Assembly: GCF_000348905.1 (NCBI RefSeq) | Contig: NZ_AOFT01000001.1 | Location: 186,001 to 250,000 of the forward strand | DNA: 64,000 nucleotides | Origin: Bhargavaea cecembensis DSE10 | GTDB taxonomy: Bacteria; Bacillota; Bacilli; Bacillales_A; Planococcaceae | Reading direction: 5' to 3' | Shown here: positions 1-8,798 of the stretch, piece after piece | Layout of the letters: every line of letters begins with the position of its first letter | Position numbering within the stretch: position 1 is the first letter of the stretch | Position numbers and translations under genes: made by a program | The notes under the pieces: generated by a model | What the model saw: only the letters and a program-made list of their open reading frames with translations | Databases searched by the model: none | What the model was told of the DNA's origin: nothing

Positions 1-47
1 GAGAATGTGAAGAGGATACAAAAATTGATCGCGAGCTGGTAGAACAT
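1..47 (-). CDS. N-terminus of a divergent membrane protein (partial)
   Basis: Reading leftwards, an ATG at 47 opens a frame that runs off the window edge (first 15 residues MFYQLAINFCILFTF, strongly hydrophobic). A GGAGGG ribosome-binding site lies 6 bases upstream (complement of 54-59) and a TGG-TATAAT extended -10 element lies just beyond (complement of 69-77). The signals are those of a real gene start and the composition suggests a first transmembrane helix or signal peptide. The family cannot be told from 15 residues. Confidence 0.55.
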   Translation of the reverse strand, partial: MFYQLAINFCILFTF

Positions 48-68
48 GGACATCCCTCCGTTGGCACG

Positions 69-97
69 ATTATACCAATTTGCGGGATATTCGTGGA
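69..97 (-). promoter_or_regulatory. Extended -10 promoter for the left-edge gene
   Basis: On the minus strand TATAAT (69-74) is preceded by TGG (75-77), an extended -10. The hexamer at -35 spacing is poor (TCCACG). The start site would fall near 62, leaving a leader of about 15 bases that contains the GGAGGG. Confidence 0.45.
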
Positions 98-145
98 CAG
101 CAGATGGAAATTCTTTTCCGCTCACAGCTGTATAGCCGGCTTCCG

Positions 146-175
146 TTGAAATCCCCCACCCGTGCGGGATATAAT
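146..175 (+). promoter_or_regulatory. Sigma-A promoter of ywiB-argS
   Basis: TTGAAA (146-151), an 18-base spacer and a perfect TATAAT (170-175). Transcription would start near 182, so the in-frame ATGs at 182 and 188 would have no leader. This favours the ATG at 206 as the ywiB start. Confidence 0.75.
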
Positions 176-205
176 AGGGAAATGACTATGAACGGGGGCA
201 TCCAG

Positions 206-640
206 ATGAACATACCCGAGGAAGGAAGGGCGGTCAGCATCCGCCTCGTCACGACGGTCCGCCAGCCGGGCGAGAAGCCGTTCCGGAACTTCATCCGGGC
301 GGAGGGCCAACTGATCGAAAAAGCGGGCAGGTTCTATCTCAGTTTCGAAGAGAACATGGACGGCCACGGTGTCCGGACGATGGTCCGCATGGGACATGAT
401 GAGGGCCTCATCATGCGGAACGGCGACGTTTCGATGCGGCTTCCCCTCGTCCCGGGCGAACGGCGGGAAGGCCGCTACGCGAGCGGCGGCGTGGAACTTC
501 CGCTGACGGTCAAAACCGATTCGGTCCGCTATGAACCGGGATCCGACGGGCGGTTTTCGGCCGCATATGACCTGCTGTCCGGCAGCGAGACTGTCGGCAC
601 CTATGATGTGGAATTTACTTATTCGGAGGGAAAAGCATGA
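206..640 (+). CDS. ywiB: YwiB/DUF1934 family beta-barrel protein
   Basis: A 144-residue protein of the DUF1934 (YwiB) family, small lipocalin-like beta-barrels of unknown function that are commonly encoded just before argS in Bacillales. The sequence alternates polar and hydrophobic residues as expected for a barrel and has no signal peptide or membrane helix, so it should be cytoplasmic. The start at 206 was chosen because it has a GGGGG ribosome site 7 bases upstream and lies about 25 bases after the predicted transcription start. Its stop overlaps the argS start (ATGA at 637-640), indicating translational coupling. The family call rests on the argS linkage and general resemblance. Confidence 0.75.
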   Translation: MNIPEEGRAVSIRLVTTVRQPGEKPFRNFIRAEGQLIEKAGRFYLSFEENMDGHGVRTMVRMGHDEGLIMRNGDVSMRLPLVPGERREGRYASGGVELPLTVKTDSVRYEPGSDGRFSAAYDLLSGSETVGTYDVEFTYSEGKA

Positions 641-2307
641 GCACAGTGGAACAGATCAAACAGCAGCTGAAAGACGCGCTCGGCAGCGCGGTGGAAAAGG
701 CGGGCCTCACGGAAGGCGCAGACGTGCCGGATGTGATGCTCGAGACGCCGAAAAACAAGGAAAACGGCGACTACGCAACCAATATCGCGATGCAGCTGAC
801 GAAAATCGCGAAAAAGCCGCCGCGCGCCATCGCTGAAGCGATTCTCGGCAACCTGGACACCGACGGTACCCCGATCAAATCGGTCGATATCGCCGGCCCG
901 GGCTTTATCAACATCACCGTCAAAACCGACTACCTTGGTGATGTCGTAAAGGACGTGCTGGAGAAAGGCGAGAACTTCGGACGCAGCGATGCGGGCGGCA
1001 GCGAGAAGATCCAGGTCGAGTTCGTCTCGGCGAACCCGACGGGCGATCTTCACCTCGGCCATGGCCGGGGCGCATCAATCGGTGACGCGCTCTGCAATGT
1101 GCTCGATTATGCAGGCTATGATGTTTCCCGCGAATACTACATCAATGATGCCGGCAATCAGATCAACAACCTGGCTTTGTCGATCGAGGCCCGCTATTTC
1201 CAGGCACTCGGCGAGGAGCGCGAGATGCCGGAAGACGGCTATCACGGCAAGGATGTCATCGAGATCGCCAATGCGCTTGCGCAGGAGCACGGAGACAAGT
1301 TCGCCAAGATGCCGGAAGAAGAGCGGTTCCAGTGGTTCCGCAAGCATGGACTCGGCATCGAACTGGACAAGATCAAGAAGGACCTGGCCGACTTCCGCGT
1401 GTCGTTTGACAACTGGTTCTCGGAATCGACGCTTTATGGATCCGGAAAGATCGATGCAGCACTCGATAAGCTCAAGGAAAACGGCCATGTCTACGAGGAG
1501 GACGGTGCCACCTGGTTCCGCTCGACGACATTCGGCGACGACAAGGACCGCGTCCTCATCAAGCAGGACGGCTCCTACACCTACCTGACTCCGGACATCG
1601 CCTATCACGAGGACAAGCTCCAGCGCGGCTTCGACAAGCTGATCAACATCTGGGGAGCCGACCATCATGGCTACATCCCTCGCATGAAGGCGGCGATCGA
1701 GGCGCTCGGCTACGACAAGGATACGCTTGAAGTGCTCGTTTCCCAGATGGTCCAGCTGTACAAAGACGGAGAAAAGTTCAAGATGAGCAAGCGGACAGGC
1801 AAGGCAGTCACGCTGCGCGAGCTCGTCGATATGGTCGGCCTGGATGCAGTCCGCTACTTCTTCATCATGCGCTCCGGCGACTCGCAGATGGACTTTGACC
1901 TCGATCTCGCAGTGTCCCAGTCCAATGAAAACCCGGTTTACTACGCGCAGTATGCGCACGCCCGGATCTGCTCAATTCTCCGCCAGGCGGATGATGCAGG
2001 GCTGTTCCGCTCGGAAGAAAATGTCGGATTGCTCCAGGACAGCGAAAAGGCGATCGATCTCATGAAGAAGATCGGCGACTTCCCCCAGGTTGTCGCGGAC
2101 GCGGCGAAGCTTCGTGCACCGCACCGGATTGCCACCTATATCCAGGAGCTGGCATCGGCATTCCATACGTTCTACTCGACCGACAAAGTCGTCGACCCGG
2201 ACAACAAGGAGCTGTCGGAAGCGCGCCTTGCGCTCGTCACGGCAACCCGCACGACCGTTGCAAACGCACTTCGCCTGATCGGCGTCGCCGCACCGGAGCG
2301 GATGTAA
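637..2307 (+). CDS. argS: Arginyl-tRNA synthetase
   Basis: A 556-residue class I synthetase that charges tRNA-Arg in the cytoplasm; the length is normal for the family. The N-terminal Arg-tRNA synthetase domain occupies roughly residues 1-95. The HIGH-type signature reads HLGH at residues 139-142, and the KMSKR-type loop (FKMSKRTGK) is near 382. The C-terminal anticodon-binding DALR domain ends in VAAPERM, the usual ending in Bacilli. The gene overlaps ywiB by 4 bases and is followed at once by a terminator, so the two form one transcript. No T-box is seen upstream. Confidence 0.97.
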   Translation: MSTVEQIKQQLKDALGSAVEKAGLTEGADVPDVMLETPKNKENGDYATNIAMQLTKIAKKPPRAIAEAILGNLDTDGTPIKSVDIAGPGFINITVKTDYLGDVVKDVLEKGENFGRSDAGGSEKIQVEFVSANPTGDLHLGHGRGASIGDALCNVLDYAGYDVSREYYINDAGNQINNLALSIEARYFQALGEEREMPEDGYHGKDVIEIANALAQEHGDKFAKMPEEERFQWFRKHGLGIELDKIKKDLADFRVSFDNWFSESTLYGSGKIDAALDKLKENGHVYEEDGATWFRSTTFGDDKDRVLIKQDGSYTYLTPDIAYHEDKLQRGFDKLINIWGADHHGYIPRMKAAIEALGYDKDTLEVLVSQMVQLYKDGEKFKMSKRTGKAVTLRELVDMVGLDAVRYFFIMRSGDSQMDFDLDLAVSQSNENPVYYAQYAHARICSILRQADDAGLFRSEENVGLLQDSEKAIDLMKKIGDFPQVVADAAKLRAPHRIATYIQELASAFHTFYSTDKVVDPDNKELSEARLALVTATRTTVANALRLIGVAAPERM

Positions 2308-2320
2308 GATCATGATGACC

Positions 2321-2354
2321 GGCCCTCTCAGCATCGGCTGAGGGGGCCTTTTTA
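2321..2354 (+). terminator. Rho-independent terminator of argS
   Basis: Stem GGCCCTCTCAGC / GCTGAGGGGGCC with loop ATCG, followed by TTTTT. Confidence 0.9.
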
Positions 2355-2359
2355 TAGGT

Positions 2360-2422
2360 GAAACGTTGGTGATATTCATTGAGACGTTGATTAACTTTAC
2401 CGAAACGTTGATTAACGACGGT
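2360..2422. repeat. Three tandem 21-bp repeat units (array 1)
   Basis: Units begin at 2360, 2381 and 2402, each exactly 21 bp. Each opens with GA[A/G]ACGTTG and most continue ATTAA, followed by a variable part. On the minus strand the units read as heptapeptides of the form L-I-N-V-S-x-x. The array lies between the argS terminator and the B12 riboswitch. Related arrays are at 12071, 53343 and 59499. Confidence 0.8.
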
Positions 2423-2479
2423 TCCCGGATGCCCTCGACAAAACCGGCACCGTCTGATTAAATAAAGTAGGAATTGAAT

Positions 2480-2503
2480 ATCCGGCACAAGCTTGTGCCG
2501 GAT
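2480..2503. repeat. Perfect 24-bp palindrome at the riboswitch edge
   Basis: A perfect inverted repeat centred on AAGCTT whose left arm is ATCCGGCACAAG. It has no U-tract. Its right arm GTGCCGGAT is complementary to ATCCGGCAC at 2550-2558 inside the cobalamin riboswitch, so it could form an alternative stem with the aptamer. Confidence 0.7.
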
Positions 2504-2741
2504 GACGCTGAGGTGCCCCAACTCGGGGGTAAAAGGGAAGCCGGTGAAAATCCGGCACGGTCCCGCCACTGTGAGCGGCTTGAAAGCCGCAAGTCAGGAA
2601 ACCTGCCTCAGCCGAAAACACCCGAAAGCGCCTGCGAGGACAGGCCGGTGTGGAACGGTGCCTGCTGTTGCAGGATGCGGCTGTTTTTCCGCATGTCCGT
2701 CCTGCCGGCATTTCTGCCCCCGCCACGCGCGGGGGTTTTTT
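2500..2741 (+). promoter_or_regulatory. Cobalamin (AdoCbl) riboswitch with terminator
   Basis: The conserved B12-box elements occur in order: AAAAGGGAAGCCGGTGAAAA (2531-2550), then ATCCGGCACGG and TCCCGCCACTGT, then AGTCAGGAAACCTGCCT (2592-2608). A P13-like hairpin and a GC terminator (2717-2741) follow. It precedes a B12 transport operon. Established knowledge of the family says ligand binding shuts off the downstream genes when cobalamin is plentiful. I saw no clear -35/-10 for the leader. Confidence 0.95.
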
Positions 2742-2742
2742 C
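2717..2742 (+). terminator. Riboswitch expression-platform terminator
   Basis: Stem CCCCCGC / GCGGGGG with loop CACGC and six T residues, 35 bases before the btuF start. It is well placed to be the ligand-controlled terminator. Confidence 0.85.
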
Positions 2743-2775
2743 TGTTCCATACATAAAAGGTAGGGGGAATCGGAT

Positions 2776-3759
2776 TTGGATAAGAAGTGGTTAAGATGGC
2801 TTGCCGCACCGGCTGTGGCACTGATGCTTGCAGCGTGCGGCGGCGGTGAGGAATCGGCTGACAAGCCTGCGGACCAGCAAGAAGAAGGAACAGGCCAGGA
2901 ATCGGCGGAGCAGGCGGCATTCCCGGTGACGATGACCGATGCGGTCGGCAATGAAATTACACTTGAGGAAGAACCGGATGCCATCGTCTCGATGATCCCG
3001 AGCAATACGGAAATCCTGTTTGCCGTAGGCGCAGGCGACGCGGTTGTGGGAGTAGGAGATTTTGACGATTATCCGGCGGAAGCACAGGAGATCGAGAAGA
3101 TCGGCGGGTTGGAATTCAATGTGGAGAAGATCCTGTCCCTTGACCCTGATCTTGTGCTTGCACACGGATCCGCAATGGGCACCCATGAAGCAGGCCTTCA
3201 GCAGCTCCGTGATGCGGGTGTGACTGTGTTTGTCGTCGAAGAGGCGCAAGACTTTGAAACAGCGTATGAAACCATCGAACAGATCGGCGAACTCACCGGA
3301 AACTCCGAAGAAGCGGCCGATGTCGTGGATGAGATGCAGTCTAAAGTAAATGAGATCGTCGGGGCGACGGAAGGGATGGAGCCGAAGAAAGTGTTCGCGG
3401 AAACCTCGCCTGCTCCTGAAATCTATACACCGGGCGGCGGAACGTTCACGGACGAGATGCTCGGAATGATCGGTGCGGAAAACGCGGCCGGAGACCAGGA
3501 AGGCTGGGTCATGATGGACCCTGAAGAAATCATCAGCCGGAACCCGGATGTCATTCTGGTGATGTACAGCTATATGGAAGGGGCAGTTGACGGAGTCAAA
3601 GCCCGCGAAGGATACGGAACGGTCAGCGCGGTGAAGAATGACGCGGTTGTCCAGGTGGACGAGAACATCACGAGCCGCCCGGGACCGCGTCTGGCAGACG
3701 GGCTGGAAGCCATCGCGAAAGCAGTCTACCCGGAAGCGTTTGAAGGAGGAAATGAATAA
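2776..3759 (+). CDS. btuF: Cobalamin ABC transporter substrate-binding lipoprotein
   Basis: A 327-residue lipoprotein that captures cobalamin or a related corrinoid outside the membrane for the BtuCD translocator. It starts at TTG with GGGGG 8 bases upstream. The signal peptide ends in a lipobox (LAAC, Cys21) followed by a Gly/Glu-rich linker. The rest fits the periplasmic-binding-protein-2 (BtuF/FepB) fold, with motifs such as DAVGNEITLEEEPDAIVSMIP and PDLVLAHG. Substrate identity rests on the upstream B12 riboswitch and the fused CbiZ partner, since sequence alone cannot separate it from siderophore binders. Its 3' end overlaps btuC by 8 bases. Confidence 0.9.
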   Translation: MDKKWLRWLAAPAVALMLAACGGGEESADKPADQQEEGTGQESAEQAAFPVTMTDAVGNEITLEEEPDAIVSMIPSNTEILFAVGAGDAVVGVGDFDDYPAEAQEIEKIGGLEFNVEKILSLDPDLVLAHGSAMGTHEAGLQQLRDAGVTVFVVEEAQDFETAYETIEQIGELTGNSEEAADVVDEMQSKVNEIVGATEGMEPKKVFAETSPAPEIYTPGGGTFTDEMLGMIGAENAAGDQEGWVMMDPEEIISRNPDVILVMYSYMEGAVDGVKAREGYGTVSAVKNDAVVQVDENITSRPGPRLADGLEAIAKAVYPEAFEGGNE

Positions 3760-4756
3760 GGCGGTACCCGCCTATGCGGTTTCGTTTGCAATCTTCCTGG
3801 CCGCTGCATGGGCGGGCGTATCGATCGGGTCGGTCGACATCCCGCTGCGCGCGCTTTGGGGAGAAGGGGACGAGATCGCGGTCAATATTCTCTGGAATAT
3901 CCGTTTGCCGAGAGTGGTGCTCGCAGGCCTGGTCGGTGCGGCACTGGCAATTGCGGGTGCAGCATTCCAGGGCCTGTTCCAGAATCCGCTTGCCGATCCC
4001 TACACGCTGGGGATTTCCTCCGGTGCTTCTGTCGGTGCCGTTGTGACGCTGTTTTTCGGAATCTCCATCCCGGTGCTGGGCCTCTTCACGCTTCCCGTCT
4101 TCAGCATGGCCGGCGGGGCGATCACGATGTTCCTCGTCATTGCCTTTGCCCGCATGGTGGACAGAGGGATGAAGATGGAGACCCTCATCCTGACGGGGAT
4201 CATTTTCAGCTCATTTCTCGGATCGGTGCTGTCTCTCATGATAGCAATGACAGGCGATGAACTGAGACAGATCATCGGCTGGCTGCTCGGCAGCGTGTCG
4301 ATGAGGGGCTGGCCCTATGTCAGGATGATCTGGCCGTTCATATTGGTAGGCGCTGTCCTCCTTTATCTGAACAGGCGGGAGCTGAATGCCTTGCTGTTCG
4401 GGGAAGAACGGGCCCACCACCTCGGCGTCGATGTCGCCAGGAGGAAAATGATGATCCTCGCCGGCGGATCCGTATTGACGGGAGCGGCTGTTGCGGTGTC
4501 GGGGACGATCGGCTTTATCGGCCTGGTCGTGCCGCATATGACACGGCTATTGTGGGGAACGGACCACCGGCATCTGCTGCCCCTTTCTTTCCTTAACGGG
4601 GCATCTCTCCTGATTATCTGCGACCTGATCGCACGGACGGTCATTTCCCCGTCCGAACTGCCGGTCGGAGTCATTACCGCACTGATCGGGGCGCCGGTAT
4701 TCGCCTATATCTTCTGGCGGCAACGGAGCAGGAAGGGAGGGACGGCCCATGCTTGA
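3752..4756 (+). CDS. btuC: Cobalamin ABC transporter permease (FecCD family)
   Basis: A 334-residue polytopic membrane protein of the BtuC/FecCD family with about ten hydrophobic segments. Typical motifs are present: LWNIRLPRVVLAGLVGAALA, GAAFQGLFQNPLADPYTLGISSG (written here only in part) and SGTIGFIGLVVPHMTRLL near residue 250. It forms the translocation channel for cobalamin together with the ATPase encoded next. The start is an ATG with GGAGGAA directly upstream, inside the end of btuF. Overlaps on both sides (8 bases each) show a tightly coupled three-gene operon. Confidence 0.92.
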   Translation: MNKAVPAYAVSFAIFLAAAWAGVSIGSVDIPLRALWGEGDEIAVNILWNIRLPRVVLAGLVGAALAIAGAAFQGLFQNPLADPYTLGISSGASVGAVVTLFFGISIPVLGLFTLPVFSMAGGAITMFLVIAFARMVDRGMKMETLILTGIIFSSFLGSVLSLMIAMTGDELRQIIGWLLGSVSMRGWPYVRMIWPFILVGAVLLYLNRRELNALLFGEERAHHLGVDVARRKMMILAGGSVLTGAAVAVSGTIGFIGLVVPHMTRLLWGTDHRHLLPLSFLNGASLLIICDLIARTVISPSELPVGVITALIGAPVFAYIFWRQRSRKGGTAHA

Positions 4757-6239
4757 GGCAGTCAGAATTCGCGGCGGATACGGGCAGGAAGATGTGATCC
4801 GCGACGTTTCGTTTTCTGCGGCGGCCGGCGAGTTTGTCGGCATTCTCGGTCCGAACGGCTGCGGGAAGTCCACTTTGATCAAGCTGATCAGCGGGCTGCT
4901 TCCGGTCCGGTCAGGTACAGTCCGGATCGGCGGGAGCGATGCTGCAGGCTTTTCCAAGAAAGAGTTCGCACGCAAGGTGGCCGTCTTGCCCCAGCTGCAC
5001 CACAATGCGTTTTCCCAGACCGTCCGTGAAACGGTGGCACTCGGGCGCTATCCGCACCAGACAGGGCTGTTTCCGGGATGGAAGAATTCGGATGAGCGGG
5101 CGGTCCTCCGGGCGATGGACGCTTCAGGCATCGCCGATTTCGGAGAAAAGCGGATCGACCTTCTTTCCGGCGGGGAGCGGCAGCGCGTGTTTGTCGCACA
5201 GGCACTGGCCCAGGAAGCACCGATCCTGCTTCTTGATGAACCGACAAACCACCTTGACATTGCCCATCAGCAGCAACTGCTGGATTCGGTCAGAAACCTG
5301 GCCAAAGAACAGGGGACTGCGGTCGTCTCGATTTTCCATGACATCAACCTCGCTGCCCTTTATTGCGACAGTCTCATTCTGATGTCGGACGGGCAAATTG
5401 CAGCAGAGGGTACCCCGGATGAAGTCGTCCGGGAAGACATTATCAGTGACGTATACGGTGCCAGGGTGGACGCGCGGATCCACCCGGAAATCCCGAAACC
5501 CCAAATTCTGCTGCTTCCGGCGGGGAAGGAAAAAACGGCAGCGGAAGTGCGCGCAGCAGATTTTACGGTCACGGCCGATGAGGTCCGCTTTGAGGCGGAC
5601 CGCCCCCTCCGGACGGTATCCTCCGCAGTGCTGAATGCCGGTGCAGGCTGGGCAAGGCTGTTCATCAACCGCAGGGTGGATCCGGAATACAGCACGGTCG
5701 ATGTCCGGGAGGAGATGGCGGACTATGTCAGGAAAACCGGCGGCAAACCGGCGGAGACAGTGGCCATGATGACCGCCGTCCCGGTAGGACGCGCCGTCAT
5801 CCGGGATTACAGGGAGGGGGATGTCCGCCTCACTGTCATGGTGACGGCAGCCACCGGCCATGCACTGGATGCTTCAGTGCGTCAGCCTTCACGGTGTGAA
5901 TGGCGTCCGGGTACCATCAACACTTGGGTGATGATCAACGGCCGCCTGCCGGACGAAGCCTTTGTCCAGGCGCTGGTCACGGCAACCGAGGCGAAATCTG
6001 CCGTGCTGAACCGGATGGGGATCCGGGATCCGGAAACCGGCACTCCCGCAACCGGCACGGCGACCGACAGCCTGCTTATTGCGGCGACCCAATCCGGCCC
6101 GGACCTTCCGTATGCAGGGCCGCTCACGCAGCTTGGGGCCCTCATCGGCCGGGCAGTCGGCGAGTGTACGGAAGAAGCAATCCGGAGGGAGCAGGCCCAC
6201 ACCGGGAAAAACACCGGAAATTCTCCGGAATACCAATAA
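4749..6239 (+). CDS. btuD-cbiZ: BtuD ATPase fused to CbiZ amidohydrolase
   Basis: A 496-residue fusion. Residues 1-250 are an ABC ATPase: Walker A GPNGCGKST at 34-42, signature LSGGERQ near 140, Walker B LLLDEP near 161 and switch His in FHD near 196. From about residue 270 to the end it matches adenosylcobinamide amidohydrolase (CbiZ), with runs such as NAGAGWARLFINRRVD, MMTAVPVG and TATDSLLIAA. CbiZ removes the lower-ligand tail of imported pseudo-cobalamins to give adenosylcobyric acid, which the cell rebuilds into its preferred cofactor. Fusions of these domains are known in Bacillales. None of the rebuilding genes (cobU, cobS, cobD) is in this window. Confidence 0.92.
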   Translation: MLEAVRIRGGYGQEDVIRDVSFSAAAGEFVGILGPNGCGKSTLIKLISGLLPVRSGTVRIGGSDAAGFSKKEFARKVAVLPQLHHNAFSQTVRETVALGRYPHQTGLFPGWKNSDERAVLRAMDASGIADFGEKRIDLLSGGERQRVFVAQALAQEAPILLLDEPTNHLDIAHQQQLLDSVRNLAKEQGTAVVSIFHDINLAALYCDSLILMSDGQIAAEGTPDEVVREDIISDVYGARVDARIHPEIPKPQILLLPAGKEKTAAEVRAADFTVTADEVRFEADRPLRTVSSAVLNAGAGWARLFINRRVDPEYSTVDVREEMADYVRKTGGKPAETVAMMTAVPVGRAVIRDYREGDVRLTVMVTAATGHALDASVRQPSRCEWRPGTINTWVMINGRLPDEAFVQALVTATEAKSAVLNRMGIRDPETGTPATGTATDSLLIAATQSGPDLPYAGPLTQLGALIGRAVGECTEEAIRREQAHTGKNTGNSPEYQ

Positions 6240-6253
6240 AAAACCACATTGCA

Positions 6254-6303
6254 GAGGCATCCGCTTTCCCGTAAAATCGGGAACACGGATGCCTCACTTT
6301 TGT
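6254..6303 (+). terminator. Terminator of the B12 operon
   Basis: Outer stem GAGGCATCCG (6254-6263) / CGGATGCCTC (6286-6295), inner stem TTCCCG / CGGGAA, then a short T-tract (ACTTTTG). Confidence 0.8.
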
Positions 6304-6331
6304 CACTCGGGACAAAATTCGAAAAATATTG

Positions 6332-6360
6332 TTGACTGAATGCTCATTCATTATTACACT
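6332..6360 (+). promoter_or_regulatory. fadF promoter with TetR/FadR-type operator
   Basis: TTGACT (6332-6337), a 17-base spacer and TACACT (6355-6360). The spacer contains the perfect inverted repeat TGAATG-CT-CATTCA (6337-6350), whose half-sites match those of the B. subtilis FadR box but with a 2-base rather than 6-base centre. A repressor bound here would block RNA polymerase. The TetR protein encoded at 13413 is the natural candidate. Confidence 0.7.
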
Positions 6361-6450
6361 GGAGTCATAAAGAGATGCCGGAGACGGATTGAACTTCACG
6401 ATGTGAAAGCGGATTCAATACCGGCCGGTACCGGAAAGGGAGGGACCAAT

Positions 6451-8616
6451 GTGAACCCATTGCTTATCGCCAACTGGATTCTGTTCCTGGCCGTCACTGC
6501 GTACGCGCTCGGATTGTTCACATACGTGGTCAAAACACGCATTGATTTTATCAGGCTCGGAAAGAAAGAGGAGTTTGATGCCAGGATCGATGAACGCCTG
6601 CGGGCGATCTGGACAAACGTCTTCGGACAGAAAAAACTTCTGAAGGACAAGAAGAGCGGGACGATCCACGTCATGTTCTTCTACGGATTCCTTCTTGTCC
6701 AGTTCGGGGCGATCGACCTGATTTGGAAAGGGCTGAAACCGGGTTCCCACCTGCCGTTCGGGCCGGTCTATCCGTTTTTCACGTTCTTCCAGGAAATCGT
6801 CGTCTTCACGATCCTTGTTGCGGTCATCTGGGCGTTTTACCGGCGCTATGTGGAGAAGCTGGTCCGGCTCCGCCGCGGATGGAAGGCGGGACTTGTCCTG
6901 ATCTTTATCGGGACACTCATGCTGTCGACGCTCGTCGCAAACGGCATGAATATGATCTGGCGCGGACATGAAACAACCTGGACGGAGCCGATGGCCTCGG
7001 CGATCGCCTCCGCATTCAGCTGGATGTCTCCGACAGCGGCGGCCGTCGTATTCTTTGCCGCATGGTGGGTGCACCTGCTGACGCTTCTTGCGTTCCTCGT
7101 GTATGTGCCGCAGTCGAAGCACGCCCATCTGATTGCGGGACCTGCAAACACGTACCTGATGCGGTTTGACCGCCGCGGCAAGCTTGCGCCGATCGACTTC
7201 ACCGCGCTTGAGGAAGACGATGCGGAAGGAGAAGACGGCGAAGAAGAGATGCCGTCGATCGGCGTCGGCAAGATTGAGGACTTTACCCAGCTCCAGATGC
7301 TCGACTTCTATGCCTGCGTGGAATGCGGCCGATGCACGAACATGTGCCCGGCAACCGGCACGGGCAAGATGCTGTCGCCGATGGATCTGATCACGAAACT
7401 TCGCGACCATCTGACCAACACGGGTGCTGTCACGACCAAGCAGAAACCATGGGTGCCATCGTTCATGTTCAATGACACGAGAGGAAACCAGCTCGCGGTG
7501 GCGGCAGGCGCTGAAGGCGCGGTCATCGGTGATATCTACAGCCCGTCCCTGATCGGGGATGTCATCACGGAAGAAGAGATCTGGGCGTGCACCACTTGCC
7601 GGAACTGTGAAGACCAGTGCCCGGTCATGAACGAACACGTCGACAAAATCATCGATCTCCGCCGCTACCTCGTCATGACGGAAGGCCGCATGGACGCGGA
7701 TGCACAGCGCGCGATGACGAACATCGAACGCCAGGGCAACCCTTGGGGCCTCAACCGGAAGGAAAAGGAGAACTGGCGCGATGCCCGTCCGGACCTCCAC
7801 ATCCCAACGGTCAAGGAAGCCAAGAAATCTGCCGAAGACTTCGAGTACCTTCTCTGGGTCGGCTCGATGGGTGCATTCGACAACCGTTCCCAGAAGATCG
7901 CTTTGTCGTTTGCCCACCTTCTGAACGAAGCCGGCGTGAAATTCGCCATCCTCGGAAACAAAGAGAAAAACTCCGGCGATACGCCTCGCCGCCTCGGAAA
8001 CGAATTCCTGTTCCAGGAGCTGGCCGAAGCGAATATCAAGGAGTTTGAAAAGAATGGCGTGAAGAAGATCATCACGATCGACCCGCATGCCTACAACATC
8101 TTCAAGAACGAGTATCCGGACTTCGGCTACCAGGCCATCGTCTACCACCATACCGAGTTTCTGCATAAGCTTCTGATGGAGGGCAGGCTCAAACCGAAAT
8201 ACGCGGTCAACGAGAAAATCACCTTCCACGACTCCTGCTACCTCGGGCGCTACAACGACGTCTACGATGCGCCGCGTGAGATCCTGAAGTCCATCCCGGG
8301 CGTCGAGCTTGTCGAGATGGCCCGGAACCGCGAGGATGCCATGTGCTGCGGCGCGGGCGGCGGCCTCATGTGGATGGAGGAAGACAAGGGCCACCGGATC
8401 AACGTCGCACGGACCGAACAGGCGCTGGAAGTCAATCCTTCCGTCATCTCATCCGCCTGCCCATACTGCCTGACGATGATTTCGGACGGCACGAAGGCGG
8501 TCGAAGTGGAGGACAAGGTCGGCACGTATGACGTCGCGGAACTCCTCGAGCGCTCCATCTTCGGGGACAATCTGGAGCCGGCGGTCAAGGAAGAGGAAGA
8601 ACCGATTCTCCAGTAA
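6451..8616 (+). CDS. fadF: FadF-like Fe-S electron-transfer reductase
   Basis: A 721-residue membrane iron-sulfur protein of the FadF (YwjF) family, thought to pass electrons from acyl-CoA dehydrogenases and ETF to the quinone pool. The N-terminal ~250 residues hold several membrane helices (respiratory nitrate reductase gamma-like). Two 4Fe-4S motifs follow (CVECGRCTNMCP and CTTCRNCEDQCP), then two CCG-type segments (HDSCYLGRYND and MCCGAGGG). The GTG at 6451 was chosen as start because AGGGAGGG lies 6 bases upstream; an earlier ATG at 6340 falls inside the promoter. It stands alone between a terminator and its own promoter, as does fadF before acdA in B. subtilis. Confidence 0.9.
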   Translation: MNPLLIANWILFLAVTAYALGLFTYVVKTRIDFIRLGKKEEFDARIDERLRAIWTNVFGQKKLLKDKKSGTIHVMFFYGFLLVQFGAIDLIWKGLKPGSHLPFGPVYPFFTFFQEIVVFTILVAVIWAFYRRYVEKLVRLRRGWKAGLVLIFIGTLMLSTLVANGMNMIWRGHETTWTEPMASAIASAFSWMSPTAAAVVFFAAWWVHLLTLLAFLVYVPQSKHAHLIAGPANTYLMRFDRRGKLAPIDFTALEEDDAEGEDGEEEMPSIGVGKIEDFTQLQMLDFYACVECGRCTNMCPATGTGKMLSPMDLITKLRDHLTNTGAVTTKQKPWVPSFMFNDTRGNQLAVAAGAEGAVIGDIYSPSLIGDVITEEEIWACTTCRNCEDQCPVMNEHVDKIIDLRRYLVMTEGRMDADAQRAMTNIERQGNPWGLNRKEKENWRDARPDLHIPTVKEAKKSAEDFEYLLWVGSMGAFDNRSQKIALSFAHLLNEAGVKFAILGNKEKNSGDTPRRLGNEFLFQELAEANIKEFEKNGVKKIITIDPHAYNIFKNEYPDFGYQAIVYHHTEFLHKLLMEGRLKPKYAVNEKITFHDSCYLGRYNDVYDAPREILKSIPGVELVEMARNREDAMCCGAGGGLMWMEEDKGHRINVARTEQALEVNPSVISSACPYCLTMISDGTKAVEVEDKVGTYDVAELLERSIFGDNLEPAVKEEEEPILQ

Positions 8617-8664
8617 GCCGTTGCGGATTCTTTGAAAATTCGATACAATGAAACAAATGGAAAG

Positions 8665-8688
8665 GGGAGTGCCGGACACTCCCTTTTT
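8665..8688 (+). terminator. Terminator of fadF
   Basis: Stem GGGAGTG / CACTCCC, loop CCGGA, then TTTTT. Confidence 0.9.
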
Positions 8689-8702
8689 CTCAGGATTTTT
8701 GC

Positions 8703-8730
8703 CGAGCGAGCGTTCAGTCACTCAAGTGAC
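8703..8730. promoter_or_regulatory. Possible operator sites before the thiolase gene
   Basis: The complement of 8703-8716 reads TGAACG-CT-CGCTCG. It matches the fadF operator TGAATG-CT-CATTCA at 10 of 14 positions, all differences being transitions. Directly after it is the perfect palindrome GTCACT-CA-AGTGAC (8717-8730). No convincing -35/-10 pair is seen in this 110-base gap. Confidence 0.4.
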
Positions 8731-8798
8731 AGACGTTGCCCGGCGTTTGCTGAAACCATTATGAAAACGCTGTCAAAACCAAAAGGGGGAATTCGATC

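Noticed and set aside
3-149. Plus-strand open frame at the left edge as the end of an upstream gene
   Set aside because: It overlaps the ywiB promoter and conflicts with a much better minus-strand gene start at 47.
6415-8394. 659-codon minus-strand frame under fadF
   Set aside because: Mirror frame of a GC-rich gene with low-complexity, charged translation and no start signals.
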